From: Candidatus Pantoea deserta
GTDB taxonomy: Bacteria > Pseudomonadota > Gammaproteobacteria > Enterobacterales > Enterobacteriaceae
DNA: 64,000 nt
Assembly: GCF_003813865.1 (NCBI RefSeq)
Contig: NZ_RMVG01000001.1
Location: forward strand, 248,001 to 312,000
Reading direction: 5' to 3'
Shown here: positions 38,048-46,786 of the stretch, piece by piece
Layout of the letters: each line of letters begins with the position of its first letter
How positions within the stretch are numbered: position 1 is the first letter of the stretch
Position numbers and translations under genes: made by a program
Notes under the pieces: generated by a model
Database searches by the model: none
The model's input: only the letters and a program-made list of their open reading frames with translations
Told to the model about the DNA's origin: nothing

Positions 38048-38535
38048 TGCGCATTCACCGCTACTACGACGTTGACGTGGTTAACGGCCCAGGCACGCGC
38101 TGCACGCTGTTCGTAGCCGGATGCGAGCATCAGTGTCGCGGCTGCTATAACCAGAGCACCTGGCGACTCGACTCCGGCACGCCTTTTACGCTGGAGATGG
38201 AAGAGCGCCTGATTGCCGATTTGCAGGACACGCGCATTCGACGCCAGGGGCTGTCGCTGAGCGGCGGCGATCCGCTCCATCCGCACAATGTGCCCTGTAT
38301 CCGGCGGCTGGTGAAGCGCGTGCGCTCAGCCTGTCCGGATAAAGACATCTGGCTGTGGACCGGCTATCAGCGCGCCGAACTTAACTGCGCCCAGCGCGAG
38401 GTGCTGACCTACATAGACGTGCTGATCGACGGACGCTTTATCGAAGCGGAGAAAGATGCCACGCTGCTGTGGCGCGGCAGCCGCAATCAGATTATCTGGG
38501 ATCTGCGTCAGGAGCGGATCGAACGCGCGATCTGA
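38044..38535 (+). CDS. nrdG: Anaerobic ribonucleotide reductase-activating protein
   Basis: NrdG is a radical-SAM enzyme that generates the glycyl radical on NrdD. The 4Fe-4S cluster motif C-x3-C-x2-C is present (CEHQCRGC), followed by the GGDPL SAM-binding segment in LSGGDPLHPHN. The 163-residue protein is slightly longer than in E. coli. The start overlaps nrdD (ATGATG; either ATG is possible), so the two are coupled. Its 3' end overlaps the convergent yraR by 28 bases. Confidence 0.95.
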
Positions 38536-39146
38536 CCAGATTCGACGATCTCGACTTTCTCGCCGCTCGGCTGAAACGCGCGCTCGTGCATGCACTTCGC
38601 CACCGCTAACGCAGAGACGGCGCGCCAGTCGCCGGGCAACAGGCGGAACAGCGGCGCCAGCATACTTTCGCCTGTCCGCTTACGCTGCCGCTCGCCCAGC
38701 AGCAGCGAGGGGCGGATCAGCGTCAGGCGAGGCCAGCCCTGATGCCGCAGCGCATTCTCCATTTCGCCTTTTACCCGGCTGTAGAAAAAAGGCGAATGGC
38801 GATTCGCGCCGTGCGCGCTCACCGCCACCATCTGTTTCGCGCCCAGCCGCAGCCCGCTTAAGCCCGTATCCACCACCAGCGTATAGTCCACATGCAAAAA
38901 CGCCGCTTTGCTGCCCGCCTGTTTGCGCGTGGTGCCGAGGCAGCAAAACACGCTGTCGACGGCGAGCCTGAGCGGCCGCAACGCGTCGGTTAAATCGGCT
39001 TCGACCGGGTTCACTACTTTTCGCATCGGCGGCAGCGGGCGGCGCGTCGGCGCGATAATCTCATCCACGCGGCTGTCCTCTGCCAGCAGGCGCAGCAGAT
39101 GCGCGCCCACCAGTCCGGTTGCGCCGGTCAGTAATACACGATGCAT
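38508..39146 (-). CDS. yraR: YraR-like NAD(P)-binding epimerase-type protein
   Basis: A 212-residue atypical SDR-fold protein. The dinucleotide-binding GATGLVGAHLL (residues 8-18) is clear, and a YSRVKGEME segment (Y-x-x-x-K) gives a possible catalytic pair at about residues 122-126. E. coli YraR has the same length and stands beside yhbO, as here. The substrate is unknown. GGGAGG precedes the ATG. The last 28 bases overlap the 3' end of nrdG, the seam between two blocks that lie far apart in E. coli. Confidence 0.85.
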   Translation of the reverse strand: MHRVLLTGATGLVGAHLLRLLAEDSRVDEIIAPTRRPLPPMRKVVNPVEADLTDALRPLRLAVDSVFCCLGTTRKQAGSKAAFLHVDYTLVVDTGLSGLRLGAKQMVAVSAHGANRHSPFFYSRVKGEMENALRHQGWPRLTLIRPSLLLGERQRKRTGESMLAPLFRLLPGDWRAVSALAVAKCMHERAFQPSGEKVEIVESGQIARSIRS

Positions 39147-39288
39147 GTCGCCTCCCGCTAACCTGTTGTCGTTATCCTAAAATATAGTCAGCTTTCGCCG
39201 CCTGGCTTGATTTCTCAGCATAAACAACCAGGCTTAACCTGTTCACCAGGAGAGCGCCATGTGCGCAAACCACAACGAGGAGGGAAAG

Positions 39289-39810
39289 ATGAGCAAGAAG
39301 ATTGCGGTGCTGATTACCGATGAATTTGAAGACTCAGAATTTACCTCGCCGGCCGACGCTTACAAGCAGGCGGGCTTTGAGGTGGTAACCATTGAGAAAG
39401 AGGCGGGTAAAACCGTCACCGGCAAACAGGGCGAAGCGCAGGTAAAAATTGATCGCGCCATCGACGACACCAGCCCGGCAGAGTATGACGCGCTGCTGCT
39501 GCCCGGCGGACACTCACCCGATTCGCTGCGTAGCGATGACCGTTTTGTCGCTTTTACCAAAGAGTTTGTCGCCAGCGGCAAACCCATTTTTGCCATCTGC
39601 CATGGGCCGCAGCTGCTGATCAGCGCTAACGGCGTGCGCGGCCGCAAAATGACCTGCGTGAAGGCGATCGCTATCGACCTGCGCAATGCCGGCGCCGATT
39701 TCTATGACGAAGAGGTGATTGTGGATGACGATCGTCTGGTGACCAGCCGAACGCCCGACGATCTGCCCGCGTTTAACCGCGAGTCGCTGCGTATTTTGCA
39801 GGCGCTGTAA
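39289..39810 (+). CDS. yhbO: YhbO, DJ-1/PfpI family stress protein
   Basis: A member of the DJ-1/PfpI superfamily reported as a protein/nucleotide deglycase and stress protein; the deglycase activity is debated. The 173-residue protein has the nucleophile elbow AICHGPQLL with the catalytic Cys (about residue 104), an early Glu (DEFEDSEF) and VVTIEKEAGKT. The ATG at 39289 follows AGGAGGG, so the in-frame ATG at 39259 is rejected. Confidence 0.93.
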   Translation: MSKKIAVLITDEFEDSEFTSPADAYKQAGFEVVTIEKEAGKTVTGKQGEAQVKIDRAIDDTSPAEYDALLLPGGHSPDSLRSDDRFVAFTKEFVASGKPIFAICHGPQLLISANGVRGRKMTCVKAIAIDLRNAGADFYDEEVIVDDDRLVTSRTPDDLPAFNRESLRILQAL

Positions 39811-39819
39811 CGCCCTTTT

Positions 39820-39841
39820 CCCTTTCCCTGCGGGGAAAGGG
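39820..39841. terminator. Hairpin between yhbO and yhbP
   Basis: CCCTTTCCC (39820-39828) pairs with GGGAAAGGG (39833-39841) between the convergent stops of yhbO and yhbP. No T-run on either side; it probably acts as a shared 3' end structure. Confidence 0.5.
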
Positions 39842-39843
39842 AT

Positions 39844-40350
<507 letters not shown>

Positions 40351-40365
40351 TCAGGGATGCATATT

Positions 40366-40653
40366 ATGAATGAAGGCTGGCAGCTTTACATCGTTCAAAC
40401 GGCGGCAGGCGTGCTCTATACCGGCATCTCGACCGACGTGGCGCGGCGCGTAGAGCAGCACCGGAGCGGACGCGGCGCGCGCGCGCTTCGCGGCAAAGGC
40501 CCGCTGGCGCTGGTCTACCGCTGCGAGGCAGGCGATCGCGCGGCAGCCTCGCGTCTGGAGTACCGGGTCAAGCAGCTCAGCCGACAGCAAAAGCTGCGGC
40601 TGGTGGCGCATCAGCCCGACTGTCTCGCCAGCTGGCTTACGCAAAACGGTTGA
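40366..40653 (+). CDS. yhbQ: YhbQ, GIY-YIG domain protein
   Basis: A small single-domain GIY-YIG protein (95 aa from the chosen start): W-Q-L-Y-I near the start stands for GIY, then [16 protein letters not shown] contains the YTG of YIG and the catalytic Arg, and the [11 protein letters not shown] helix has the metal-binding Glu. E. coli YhbQ is a DNA nuclease in vitro; its role is unclear. ATG at 40357 is also possible but lacks room for a ribosome site. Its end overlaps the convergent yhbS by 17 bases. Confidence 0.88.
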   Translation: MNEGWQLYIVQTAAGVLYTGISTDVARRVEQHRSGRGARALRGKGPLALVYRCEAGDRAAASRLEYRVKQLSRQQKLRLVAHQPDCLASWLTQNG

Positions 40654-41143
40654 ACGGCTCGGCAAATTCCACCAGCCCTTCTGCGCCGACAAAGGCATCC
40701 TCCGCCAGACGATAGACCTGAAAGGCCGCCTCCGTTCCCTGCCAGCGGCAGTGCAGCGCGTGGCGCGCCGCCGATTCAAAGCCGAAGCGGTTGTAGTACG
40801 CGGGATCGCCTAACACCACCACCGCGCTGTAGCCGAATTCGTTCAGCGTATCGAGTCCGGCGTAAATAAGCTGCTCGCCGATTTTCTGGCCGCGAACGCT
40901 TTCGTCGACCGCCAGCGGGGCCAGGCCGACCCAGTTACGATCTTCGCCCTGTAGCATAACCGGGCTGAAAGCCGCGTAGCCCAGCACCTGTCCTTCGTCG
41001 TCTGTCGCTACCACGCCCAGCGTCAGCAGGCCATCTTCCCGCAGCTGCTGAACCAGTTCGGCTTCTGCGTCGGTCTTAAAGCTACGTCTTAATAAACTGT
41101 CGATGCTTGCCGCATCCACCCCTATTTCTGTGCGAATTAACAT
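40637..41143 (-). CDS. yhbS: YhbS, GNAT-family N-acetyltransferase
   Basis: A 168-residue acetyltransferase of the YhbS group. The acetyl-CoA loop is in [19 protein letters not shown] and [18 protein letters not shown] is a strong family signature. The substrate is unknown. Its ATG overlaps the ubiT stop (41137-41143), so the two genes are translated together, as in E. coli. Confidence 0.92.
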   Translation of the reverse strand: MLIRTEIGVDAASIDSLLRRSFKTDAEAELVQQLREDGLLTLGVVATDDEGQVLGYAAFSPVMLQGEDRNWVGLAPLAVDESVRGQKIGEQLIYAGLDTLNEFGYSAVVVLGDPAYYNRFGFESAARHALHCRWQGTEAAFQVYRLAEDAFVGAEGLVEFAEPFNRFA

Positions 41144-41661
41144 ACACTCTCCGCGCGCGCCTGTGCGGCCTTCGCGTCCTGTTTCATTCCTGCCTCAACA
41201 AAGGCTGCCAGCTGATGCAGTCCCGTACGCAACGCCGTGGGCATAGCCTCAAGCTCCAGAGCATCCATCAGGTTTTTCACCTCCAGTCCCAGCTCTGTGT
41301 CGCCTTCAATCAGCAGACGACGCTGGAAAAACAGCATATCGGGGTCCGCTTTACGGGCGGCGACCAGCAGCAGATCATTGGCATTGCCGCGAAACCAGAC
41401 GTCTGCCTCCGCATCCTGCACAACCCTGAGCTGCCCCTCTTCAATGGTGGTAATCCAGCGTAAGTTAACATCTGCGATCTCAATACCCAGATGACGCGCT
41501 TGCAGAAAGTCTAACTCACCTTCCGCTAAAGCATGGCGAAATTGCCAGTTTAGGAGTTGTTGCAGAAAGTACTTTTTCAACGGGAATGGCGTCAGTGAAA
41601 CTGGTAACGACAGGAATTTAGGCGCTTTTTTTACTAACTCAACGTGTAATTGCTCGAACAC
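41137..41661 (-). CDS. ubiT: UbiT, anaerobic ubiquinone biosynthesis SCP2-domain protein
   Basis: UbiT is a lipid-binding accessory factor needed with UbiU and UbiV for oxygen-independent ubiquinone synthesis; its SCP2 domain is thought to hold polyprenylated intermediates. The 174-residue protein has VSLTPFPLKKYFLQQLLNWQ at the start and WITTIEEGQLRVVQD, DVWFRGNANDLLLVAARKAD, DTELGLEVKNLMDAL. Position divergent from ubiUV and coupling to yhbS are as in E. coli. Confidence 0.93.
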   Translation of the reverse strand: MFEQLHVELVKKAPKFLSLPVSLTPFPLKKYFLQQLLNWQFRHALAEGELDFLQARHLGIEIADVNLRWITTIEEGQLRVVQDAEADVWFRGNANDLLLVAARKADPDMLFFQRRLLIEGDTELGLEVKNLMDALELEAMPTALRTGLHQLAAFVEAGMKQDAKAAQARAESVC

Positions 41662-41864
41662 GGACGTCTCTCCCTTTAGAAAATTTCAGGTATATTGCCA
41701 TATCCAGCGCCGCGCGCCGCAGTCTGGATCAATAATTTCGCTGCCTCCCTGGATGAAAATTACGCCATCCGCCTGACCAACTGGCTATTCACTGCCTCAA
41801 ATCAACATTTGTCTTTAGCGGCTTGCCTAGACTCGACGCCTTGTCCTGTCGACGAGGAATCACT

Positions 41865-42860
41865 ATGGAACTGCTGTGTCCGGCCGGGAATTTGCCTGCC
41901 GTGCGTTCAGCGGTAGAGAATGGCGCGGATGCGGTGTATGTCGGTCTGAAAGATGACACCAACGCGCGCCACTTTGCCGGGCTGAATTTTACCGATAAGA
42001 AGCTGCTGGAAGCGGCGCGTTATCTGCACCAGCATCGCCGTAAATTACACGTGGCTATCAATACCTTCGCCCATCCCGACGGCACAGGCCGCTGGCGACG
42101 CGCCATTGACGTGGCGGCGCAAAACGGCGCGGATGCGCTGATCCTTGCCGATGTCGCCACGCTGGAGTATGCGGCGCAGCGCTATCCAGAGGTTGAGCGT
42201 CATCTGTCGGTGCAGGCCTCCGCCACTAACCTGGAGGCGGTGCGCTTCTACCATCGGCACTTCGCGCTGAGCCGCGTGGTGCTGCCGCGCGTGCTGTCGC
42301 TGCATCAGGTTAAGCAGCTGGCGCGCGACACGCCGGTGCCGCTGGAGGTGTTCGCCTTCGGCAGCCTGTGCATTATGGCCGAGGGCCGCTGCTACCTCTC
42401 TTCCTGGCTGACGGGCGAGTCGCCCAATAGCGCCGGGGCCTGTTCGCCCGCGGAGTTTGTGCGCTGGCAGCAAACGCCCAACGGCATGGAGTCGCGCCTT
42501 AACAATGTGCTGATTGACCGCTACGCGCCCGATGAGAGCGCGGGCTACCCCACGCTGTGCAAAGGACGCTACCAGGTTGACGGCCAGCGCTATCACGTGC
42601 TGGAAGAACCCACCAGCCTCAATACCCTGACGCTGCTGCCGGAGCTGCTGCGCGCGGGCGTCGCCTCGGTGAAAATCGAGGGACGTCAGCGCAGCCCGGC
42701 CTATGTGGCGCAGGTGGCTCGCGTCTGGCGTCAGGCCATCGATCGCTGTAAAAGCGCGCCGGAAAGTTTCGCGGTCACAGATGCGTGGATGGCGGCGCTG
42801 GACGCCCTGTCCGAAGGTTCACAGACCACACTCGGTGCCTATCACCGGGAATGGCAGTAA
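41865..42860 (+). CDS. ubiU: UbiU, oxygen-independent ubiquinone hydroxylase subunit
   Basis: UbiU and UbiV form a 4Fe-4S heterodimer of the U32 peptidase-like family that hydroxylates the ubiquinone ring using prephenate as oxygen donor. The 331-residue protein (as in E. coli) starts MELLCPAGNLPAVRSAVENG; cluster cysteines are in GSLCIMAEGRCYLSSW, GACSP and PTLCKGRYQV. GAGGAATC precedes the ATG at 41865; the open extension to 41823 is rejected. ubiV follows after 10 bases with its own GGAG. Confidence 0.95.
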   Translation: MELLCPAGNLPAVRSAVENGADAVYVGLKDDTNARHFAGLNFTDKKLLEAARYLHQHRRKLHVAINTFAHPDGTGRWRRAIDVAAQNGADALILADVATLEYAAQRYPEVERHLSVQASATNLEAVRFYHRHFALSRVVLPRVLSLHQVKQLARDTPVPLEVFAFGSLCIMAEGRCYLSSWLTGESPNSAGACSPAEFVRWQQTPNGMESRLNNVLIDRYAPDESAGYPTLCKGRYQVDGQRYHVLEEPTSLNTLTLLPELLRAGVASVKIEGRQRSPAYVAQVARVWRQAIDRCKSAPESFAVTDAWMAALDALSEGSQTTLGAYHREWQ

Positions 42861-42870
42861 GGAGAACAAC

Positions 42871-43752
42871 ATGCAATACGCAATCGGTCCGGTGCTGTGG
42901 TACTGGCCGACAGAACAGCTGGCGGACTTTTACCAGCAGGCGGCGAACAGCAGCGCGGAGATCGTCTGTCTTGGCGAGGCGGTGTGCAGTAAACGACGCG
43001 CCACCCCGTTTCAGCGCTGGATGGAGATGGCGCGCGAGCTGGCGGCCAGCGGCAAGCAGGTGGTGCTGAGCACGCTGGCGCTGTTGCAGTCGCCTTCAGA
43101 GCTAAAAGAGCTAAAGCGCTATGTCGAAAACGGCGAGTTTCTGATTGAGGCGAACGATTTTGGCACGGTAAATATGGCCGCCGAACGTAAGCTTCCTTTT
43201 GTTGCCGGCCCGACGCTCAACGTCTATAACGTCGATACGCTGCATCTGCTGGTAAAGGAAGGCATGGTGCGCTGGTGCATGCCGGTCGAAATGTCGCGCG
43301 ACTGGCTGCTACAGCTGTTGCAGCAGAGCGAGGAGCGCAACATTCGCGATCGGTTTCAGGTTGAAGTGCTGGGCTACGGCTATCTGCCGCTGGCGCTATC
43401 GGCGCGCTGCTTTACCGCCCGCGCCGAGCATCGCGCGAAAGATGACTGCCAGACCTGCTGTATTAACTACCCTAACGGCCGTCGCGTTCATTCGCAGGAG
43501 GGTCAACAGGTCTTTGTACTGAATGGTATTCAGACCATGAGCGGCTACTGCTACAACCTCGGTAACGATCTGGCGGGCATGCGGGGCTGGGTTGATGTGC
43601 TGCGTTTGTCGCCGCAAAGCGCCGCGACGCTGGATGAAATCCCGCGTTTCCGCGCCAACGAAGCGGGTCAGGCTCCATTAATGATGGCCTCGGGCAATGA
43701 CTGTAACGGCTACTGGCGCAAAGTCGCCGGCATGACGCTCACGTCTTCCTGA
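42871..43752 (+). CDS. ubiV: UbiV, oxygen-independent ubiquinone hydroxylase subunit
   Basis: The partner of UbiU, a 293-residue U32-family protein. The four cluster cysteines are in CLGEAVCSKRR-like and ARCFTARAEHRAKDDCQTCC segments, which agree with the known UbiV ligands. Start AGGAGAACAAC-ATG. An open frame reaches back into ubiU to 42703, but similarity begins at MQYAIGPVLWYWP. Confidence 0.95.
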   Translation: MQYAIGPVLWYWPTEQLADFYQQAANSSAEIVCLGEAVCSKRRATPFQRWMEMARELAASGKQVVLSTLALLQSPSELKELKRYVENGEFLIEANDFGTVNMAAERKLPFVAGPTLNVYNVDTLHLLVKEGMVRWCMPVEMSRDWLLQLLQQSEERNIRDRFQVEVLGYGYLPLALSARCFTARAEHRAKDDCQTCCINYPNGRRVHSQEGQQVFVLNGIQTMSGYCYNLGNDLAGMRGWVDVLRLSPQSAATLDEIPRFRANEAGQAPLMMASGNDCNGYWRKVAGMTLTSS

Positions 43753-43868
43753 AAGGCACATACAGGCTAGCCGCCTGCCGTTGTTAGCAGTTTTAATATG
43801 GGCATTATTACGTAATACTGACGGGTGCAGGTCAATCATCACCTGCGCCATACCCAACTGGAGTGCCC

Positions 43869-44879
43869 ATGTCTGAGAAAAAAAATCTTCGTCTTTCGGT
43901 GTTGGATCTGGCACCGATTCCTCAAGGCTCAACCGCGCGCGATGCCTTTCAAACTTCGCTGGCGCTGGCACGTCAGGCGGAAACGTTGGGCTATGAGCGT
44001 TACTGGCTGGCCGAACACCATAATATGACCGGCATCGCCAGCGCGGCGACCTCGGTATTGATCGGCTACCTGGCGGCCAACACCACGACGCTGCATCTGG
44101 GATCGGGCGGGATTATGCTGCCAAACCACGCGCCGCTGGTGATCGCCGAACAGTTCGGCACGCTGGAGTCGCTCTATCCTGGCCGCATCGATTTAGGCCT
44201 GGGCCGCGCGCCGGGTTCCGATCAGCGCACCATGATGGCGCTGCGCCGTCACCTCTCCAGCATCCAGGCGGATACCTTCCCGGAAGATGTGCAGGAGCTG
44301 ATTAACTGGTTTGACGCCGATAAAGATGCGCAGCCGGCGGTCCAGCCCGTGCCGGGACTCGGTATGAAAATCCCGGTCTGGCTGTTAGGCTCCAGCCTTT
44401 ATAGCGCGCAGCTGGCGGCCCAGCTCGGCCTGCCCTTTGCCTTCGCATCGCACTTCGCGCCCGACCTGCTGTTCCAGGCGCTGCATGTTTACCGTGAAAA
44501 ATTTCAGCCGTCGGCGCGTCTGGAGAAGCCCTACGCCATGGTCTGCGTCAACGTGGTGGCCGCCGACAACGAGCGCGACGCGCGCTTTCTGTTTACCTCG
44601 CAGCAGCAGCAGTTTATTAACCTGCGCCGCGGCAAACCCGGCCCGCTGCCCGCGCCAGTGGAGAACATGGACAACCTGTGGTCGCCGTCTGAGCAGTATG
44701 GCGTACAGCAGGCGCTGAGCATGTCGCTGGTCGGCGATACCGATAAGGTGCGGCACGGCCTGGCGGCGCTGGTGCGTGAAACTCAGGCAGACGAGATTAT
44801 GGTTAACGGTCAAATCTTTGATACCGAAGCGCGCCTGCGCTCCTTTGCTATCGCGATGGAAGCCGCGCGTTCGCTCTGA
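43869..44879 (+). CDS. yhbW: YhbW, luciferase-like monooxygenase
   Basis: A 336-residue flavin-dependent monooxygenase-fold protein like E. coli Yhb[60 protein letters not shown] and [14 protein letters not shown] are the hallmark segments of the bacterial luciferase family. The substrate is unknown. The ATG at 43869 follows GGAG with five bases between; a GTG at 43863 is less likely. The mtr gene that separates yhbW from deaD in E. coli is missing here, replaced by the regulator/SDR pair. Confidence 0.93.
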   Translation: MSEKKNLRLSVLDLAPIPQGSTARDAFQTSLALARQAETLGYERYWLAEHHNMTGIASAATSVLIGYLAANTTTLHLGSGGIMLPNHAPLVIAEQFGTLESLYPGRIDLGLGRAPGSDQRTMMALRRHLSSIQADTFPEDVQELINWFDADKDAQPAVQPVPGLGMKIPVWLLGSSLYSAQLAAQLGLPFAFASHFAPDLLFQALHVYREKFQPSARLEKPYAMVCVNVVAADNERDARFLFTSQQQQFINLRRGKPGPLPAPVENMDNLWSPSEQYGVQQALSMSLVGDTDKVRHGLAALVRETQADEIMVNGQIFDTEARLRSFAIAMEAARSL

Positions 44880-44901
44880 TCCTTCCCGGCGGCGGAGGCG
44901 G

Positions 44902-45801
44902 CTACTGCGCGCCCTCCGCTAGCTGGCGCACGTCCCGCGCGGGTGACTGCCCGTAAAAACGGCTGTATTCGCGACTGAACTGCGACGCGCTCTGATACCC
45001 TACGCGATACCCCGCCGTGCCTGCATCCAGTTTGTCTACCATCATCAGGCGACGCGCCTCATTAAGGCGCAGCTGCTTCTGATACTGCATCGGCGTCATA
45101 GCGGTTACCGCTTTGAAATGGTGATGCAGCGATGAGGCGCTCATGCCAACGCTGCTGGCGAGATGACCGATTTTCAGCGGCTGATGGAAGTTCTCGCGCA
45201 GCCAGCGCGCCGCCCGCGCCACCTTGTTGCCGGGTCGCTCCGACAGCGCCATATTGAGGATGCGTCCCCCTTCCGGGCCGGTCAGCAGGCGATAAAAAAT
45301 TTCCTGCTCAATAAGCGGAGCCAGCGCGGCGATGTCCTGCGGCTGATCCAGCAGGCGAATCAAACGAATCACCGCATCCACCAGCAGGGGCGAAACTTTA
45401 TGTGCGGCAATGCCGCGCTCGGTGCGCGCCTCCGTCTGCGAGAGCGTAAGCGGAAAGGTATCGAGATAGTGCATCAGCCGGGACTCATTGATGGTAATGC
45501 CAATGCCCAGATTCGGCTCTTCCGGCGTCGCCACCGTCACGCAGGATCGTACCGGCATATCCATGGTCACCAGCAGCAGATCGCCGGGTCCGTAATGGAT
45601 AATCTCTTCTCCTATGCGCAGCGCTTTGCCGCCCTGCGCTACCAGCGCAAAGCTGGCCCATTGAGCATGATAAACCGGTTCGGATGGTCTGGAGCTGCGG
45701 CCGAAAAAGAGAAAATCAATGGCGCTGCTGTGGCGGCCATCGTCCACGGCATGACGAGCGATAAGCTGTGCCAGATGCTGTAGCTGCGCCGACTGCGCCA
45801 T
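44902..45801 (-). CDS. AraC-family transcriptional regulator
   Basis: A 299-residue regulator with an N-terminal AraC_N cupin-type effector domain (SEPVYHAQWASFALVAQGG, YGPGDLLLVTMDMPV, residues about 40-160) and a C-terminal double helix-turn-helix (IGHLASSVGMSASSLHHHFK and TAGYRVGYQSASQFSREYSR, residues about 205-290). Regulators of this type often control a divergent dehydrogenase or SDR gene in response to a small metabolite. Here the SDR gene starts 182 bases away in the opposite direction, with two direct repeats between. The pair is not in this place in E. coli. Confidence 0.9.
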   Translation of the reverse strand: MAQSAQLQHLAQLIARHAVDDGRHSSAIDFLFFGRSSRPSEPVYHAQWASFALVAQGGKALRIGEEIIHYGPGDLLLVTMDMPVRSCVTVATPEEPNLGIGITINESRLMHYLDTFPLTLSQTEARTERGIAAHKVSPLLVDAVIRLIRLLDQPQDIAALAPLIEQEIFYRLLTGPEGGRILNMALSERPGNKVARAARWLRENFHQPLKIGHLASSVGMSASSLHHHFKAVTAMTPMQYQKQLRLNEARRLMMVDKLDAGTAGYRVGYQSASQFSREYSRFYGQSPARDVRQLAEGAQ

Positions 45802-45885
45802 ATTTTTTCTCCCCGGTGACCGCCGTGATCTGTTGTGTTTATGTTACCTGAATCGTCAGCGGACGCAGCCGTCTCGCCGTGAGAT

Positions 45886-45920
45886 TTGCAGGATCGTGCA
45901 AGAGACTTGCAGGATTGCGC
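45886..45920. promoter_or_regulatory. Tandem 14-base direct repeats in the regulator/SDR intergenic region
   Basis: TTGCAGGATCGTGC at 45886-45899 and TTGCAGGATTGCGC at 45907-45920 differ at two positions and start 21 bases apart, two helical turns. This is the expected form of a two-site AraC-family operator. They lie about 63 bases before the SDR start. Confidence 0.6.
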
Positions 45921-45982
45921 TACCGCACAATCGGCCTGAAAGCGCATATTTTGCAAACGCGAGACTCAGGTGGAGAGACAAC

Positions 45983-46729
45983 ATGAAAGCACTTAGAGGA
46001 AAAATTGCGCTGGTGACAGGAGCCTCAAAAGGGATCGGCGCGGCGATTGCCACGGCCTATGCCGCCGCTGGCGCGCGCGTGGTGGTCAACTATCGTCAGG
46101 ATGAAGTGGGTGCGGCGGACGTGGTGAGCGACATCCGTACCCTCGGCGGCGAGGGCCTGGCGGTGCAGGCGGATATTTCTCGTGAACAGGATGTGGTGCG
46201 CCTGTTCGACACCGCGCAGGCGCATTTTGGCGTGCCCGATATTGTGGTCAACAATGCCGGTCAGTTTCATCACGGCGAGTTTAACAGCCTGAGCCTGCTC
46301 GATATGCAGCAGCAGCTTAACGTGAACGTGCTCGGCACGCTGCTGGTTTGCCAGCAGGCGGCCCTGCGCTTTCCCGCTCAGGGCGGCTGCATTATCAATC
46401 TGAGCGCGCTGAATAGTCAGCAGAGCACGCCGGGTTCGGTACTCTGGGCTACCACCAAAGGGGCGATTGATACCCTGACCCAGGGGCTGGCGCGTGAGCT
46501 GGGACCGCGCAATATCCGCGTTAACGCGCTGGCGCCGGGTATTATTCTGACGGAAGGATTGCTGGCGGCAAAGAAACTTAACCCTCAACTTAAGGCGCAG
46601 CTGCTGGCGGCAACGCCGTTGGGACGCTTTGGACTGCCGGAAGACGTCGCGCAGGTGGCGCTGTTTCTGGCGTCTGAGGAGGCCGCCTACGTGAGCGGCG
46701 AGCGCGTCCTGATAGCGGGCGGCGCGTAA
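45983..46729 (+). CDS. SDR-family protein lacking the catalytic Ser and Tyr
   Basis: A 248-residue classical short-chain dehydrogenase by fold: TGASKGIGAAIA (residues 12-23) binds NAD(P), NNAG at 90-93 is intact, and ARELGPRNIRVNALAPG leads to the C-terminal part. Aligned without gaps to E. coli FabG from GCIINLS onward, the catalytic Ser falls on A142 and the catalytic Tyr on W155 (LWATTKG); the Asn (N115) and Lys (K159) remain. The usual proton-transfer chemistry should therefore fail, so the protein could be a binding protein, regulator or an enzyme with other chemistry. GGAGAGAC precedes the ATG at 45983. It is divergent from the AraC-family gene. Confidence 0.85.
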   Translation: MKALRGKIALVTGASKGIGAAIATAYAAAGARVVVNYRQDEVGAADVVSDIRTLGGEGLAVQADISREQDVVRLFDTAQAHFGVPDIVVNNAGQFHHGEFNSLSLLDMQQQLNVNVLGTLLVCQQAALRFPAQGGCIINLSALNSQQSTPGSVLWATTKGAIDTLTQGLARELGPRNIRVNALAPGIILTEGLLAAKKLNPQLKAQLLAATPLGRFGLPEDVAQVALFLASEEAAYVSGERVLIAGGA

Positions 46730-46740
46730 GGTAAAAAAAA

Positions 46741-46760
46741 GGGAAGCCCGCAGGCTTCCC
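46741..46760. terminator. Bidirectional terminator between the SDR gene and deaD
   Basis: GGGAAGCC (46741-46748) pairs with GGCTTCCC (46753-46760). On the minus strand eight T follow, making it a strong terminator for deaD; on the plus strand TCTCTGTTTA follows, which gives weaker termination for the SDR gene. Confidence 0.85.
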
Positions 46761-46786
46761 TCTCTGTTTATCAGCGTGGCCGATAA

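Noticed and set aside
41662-41864. Possible FNR site between ubiT and ubiU
   Set aside because: Anaerobic control would be expected, but no sequence near the TTGAT-N4-ATCAA form is present, so none is claimed.
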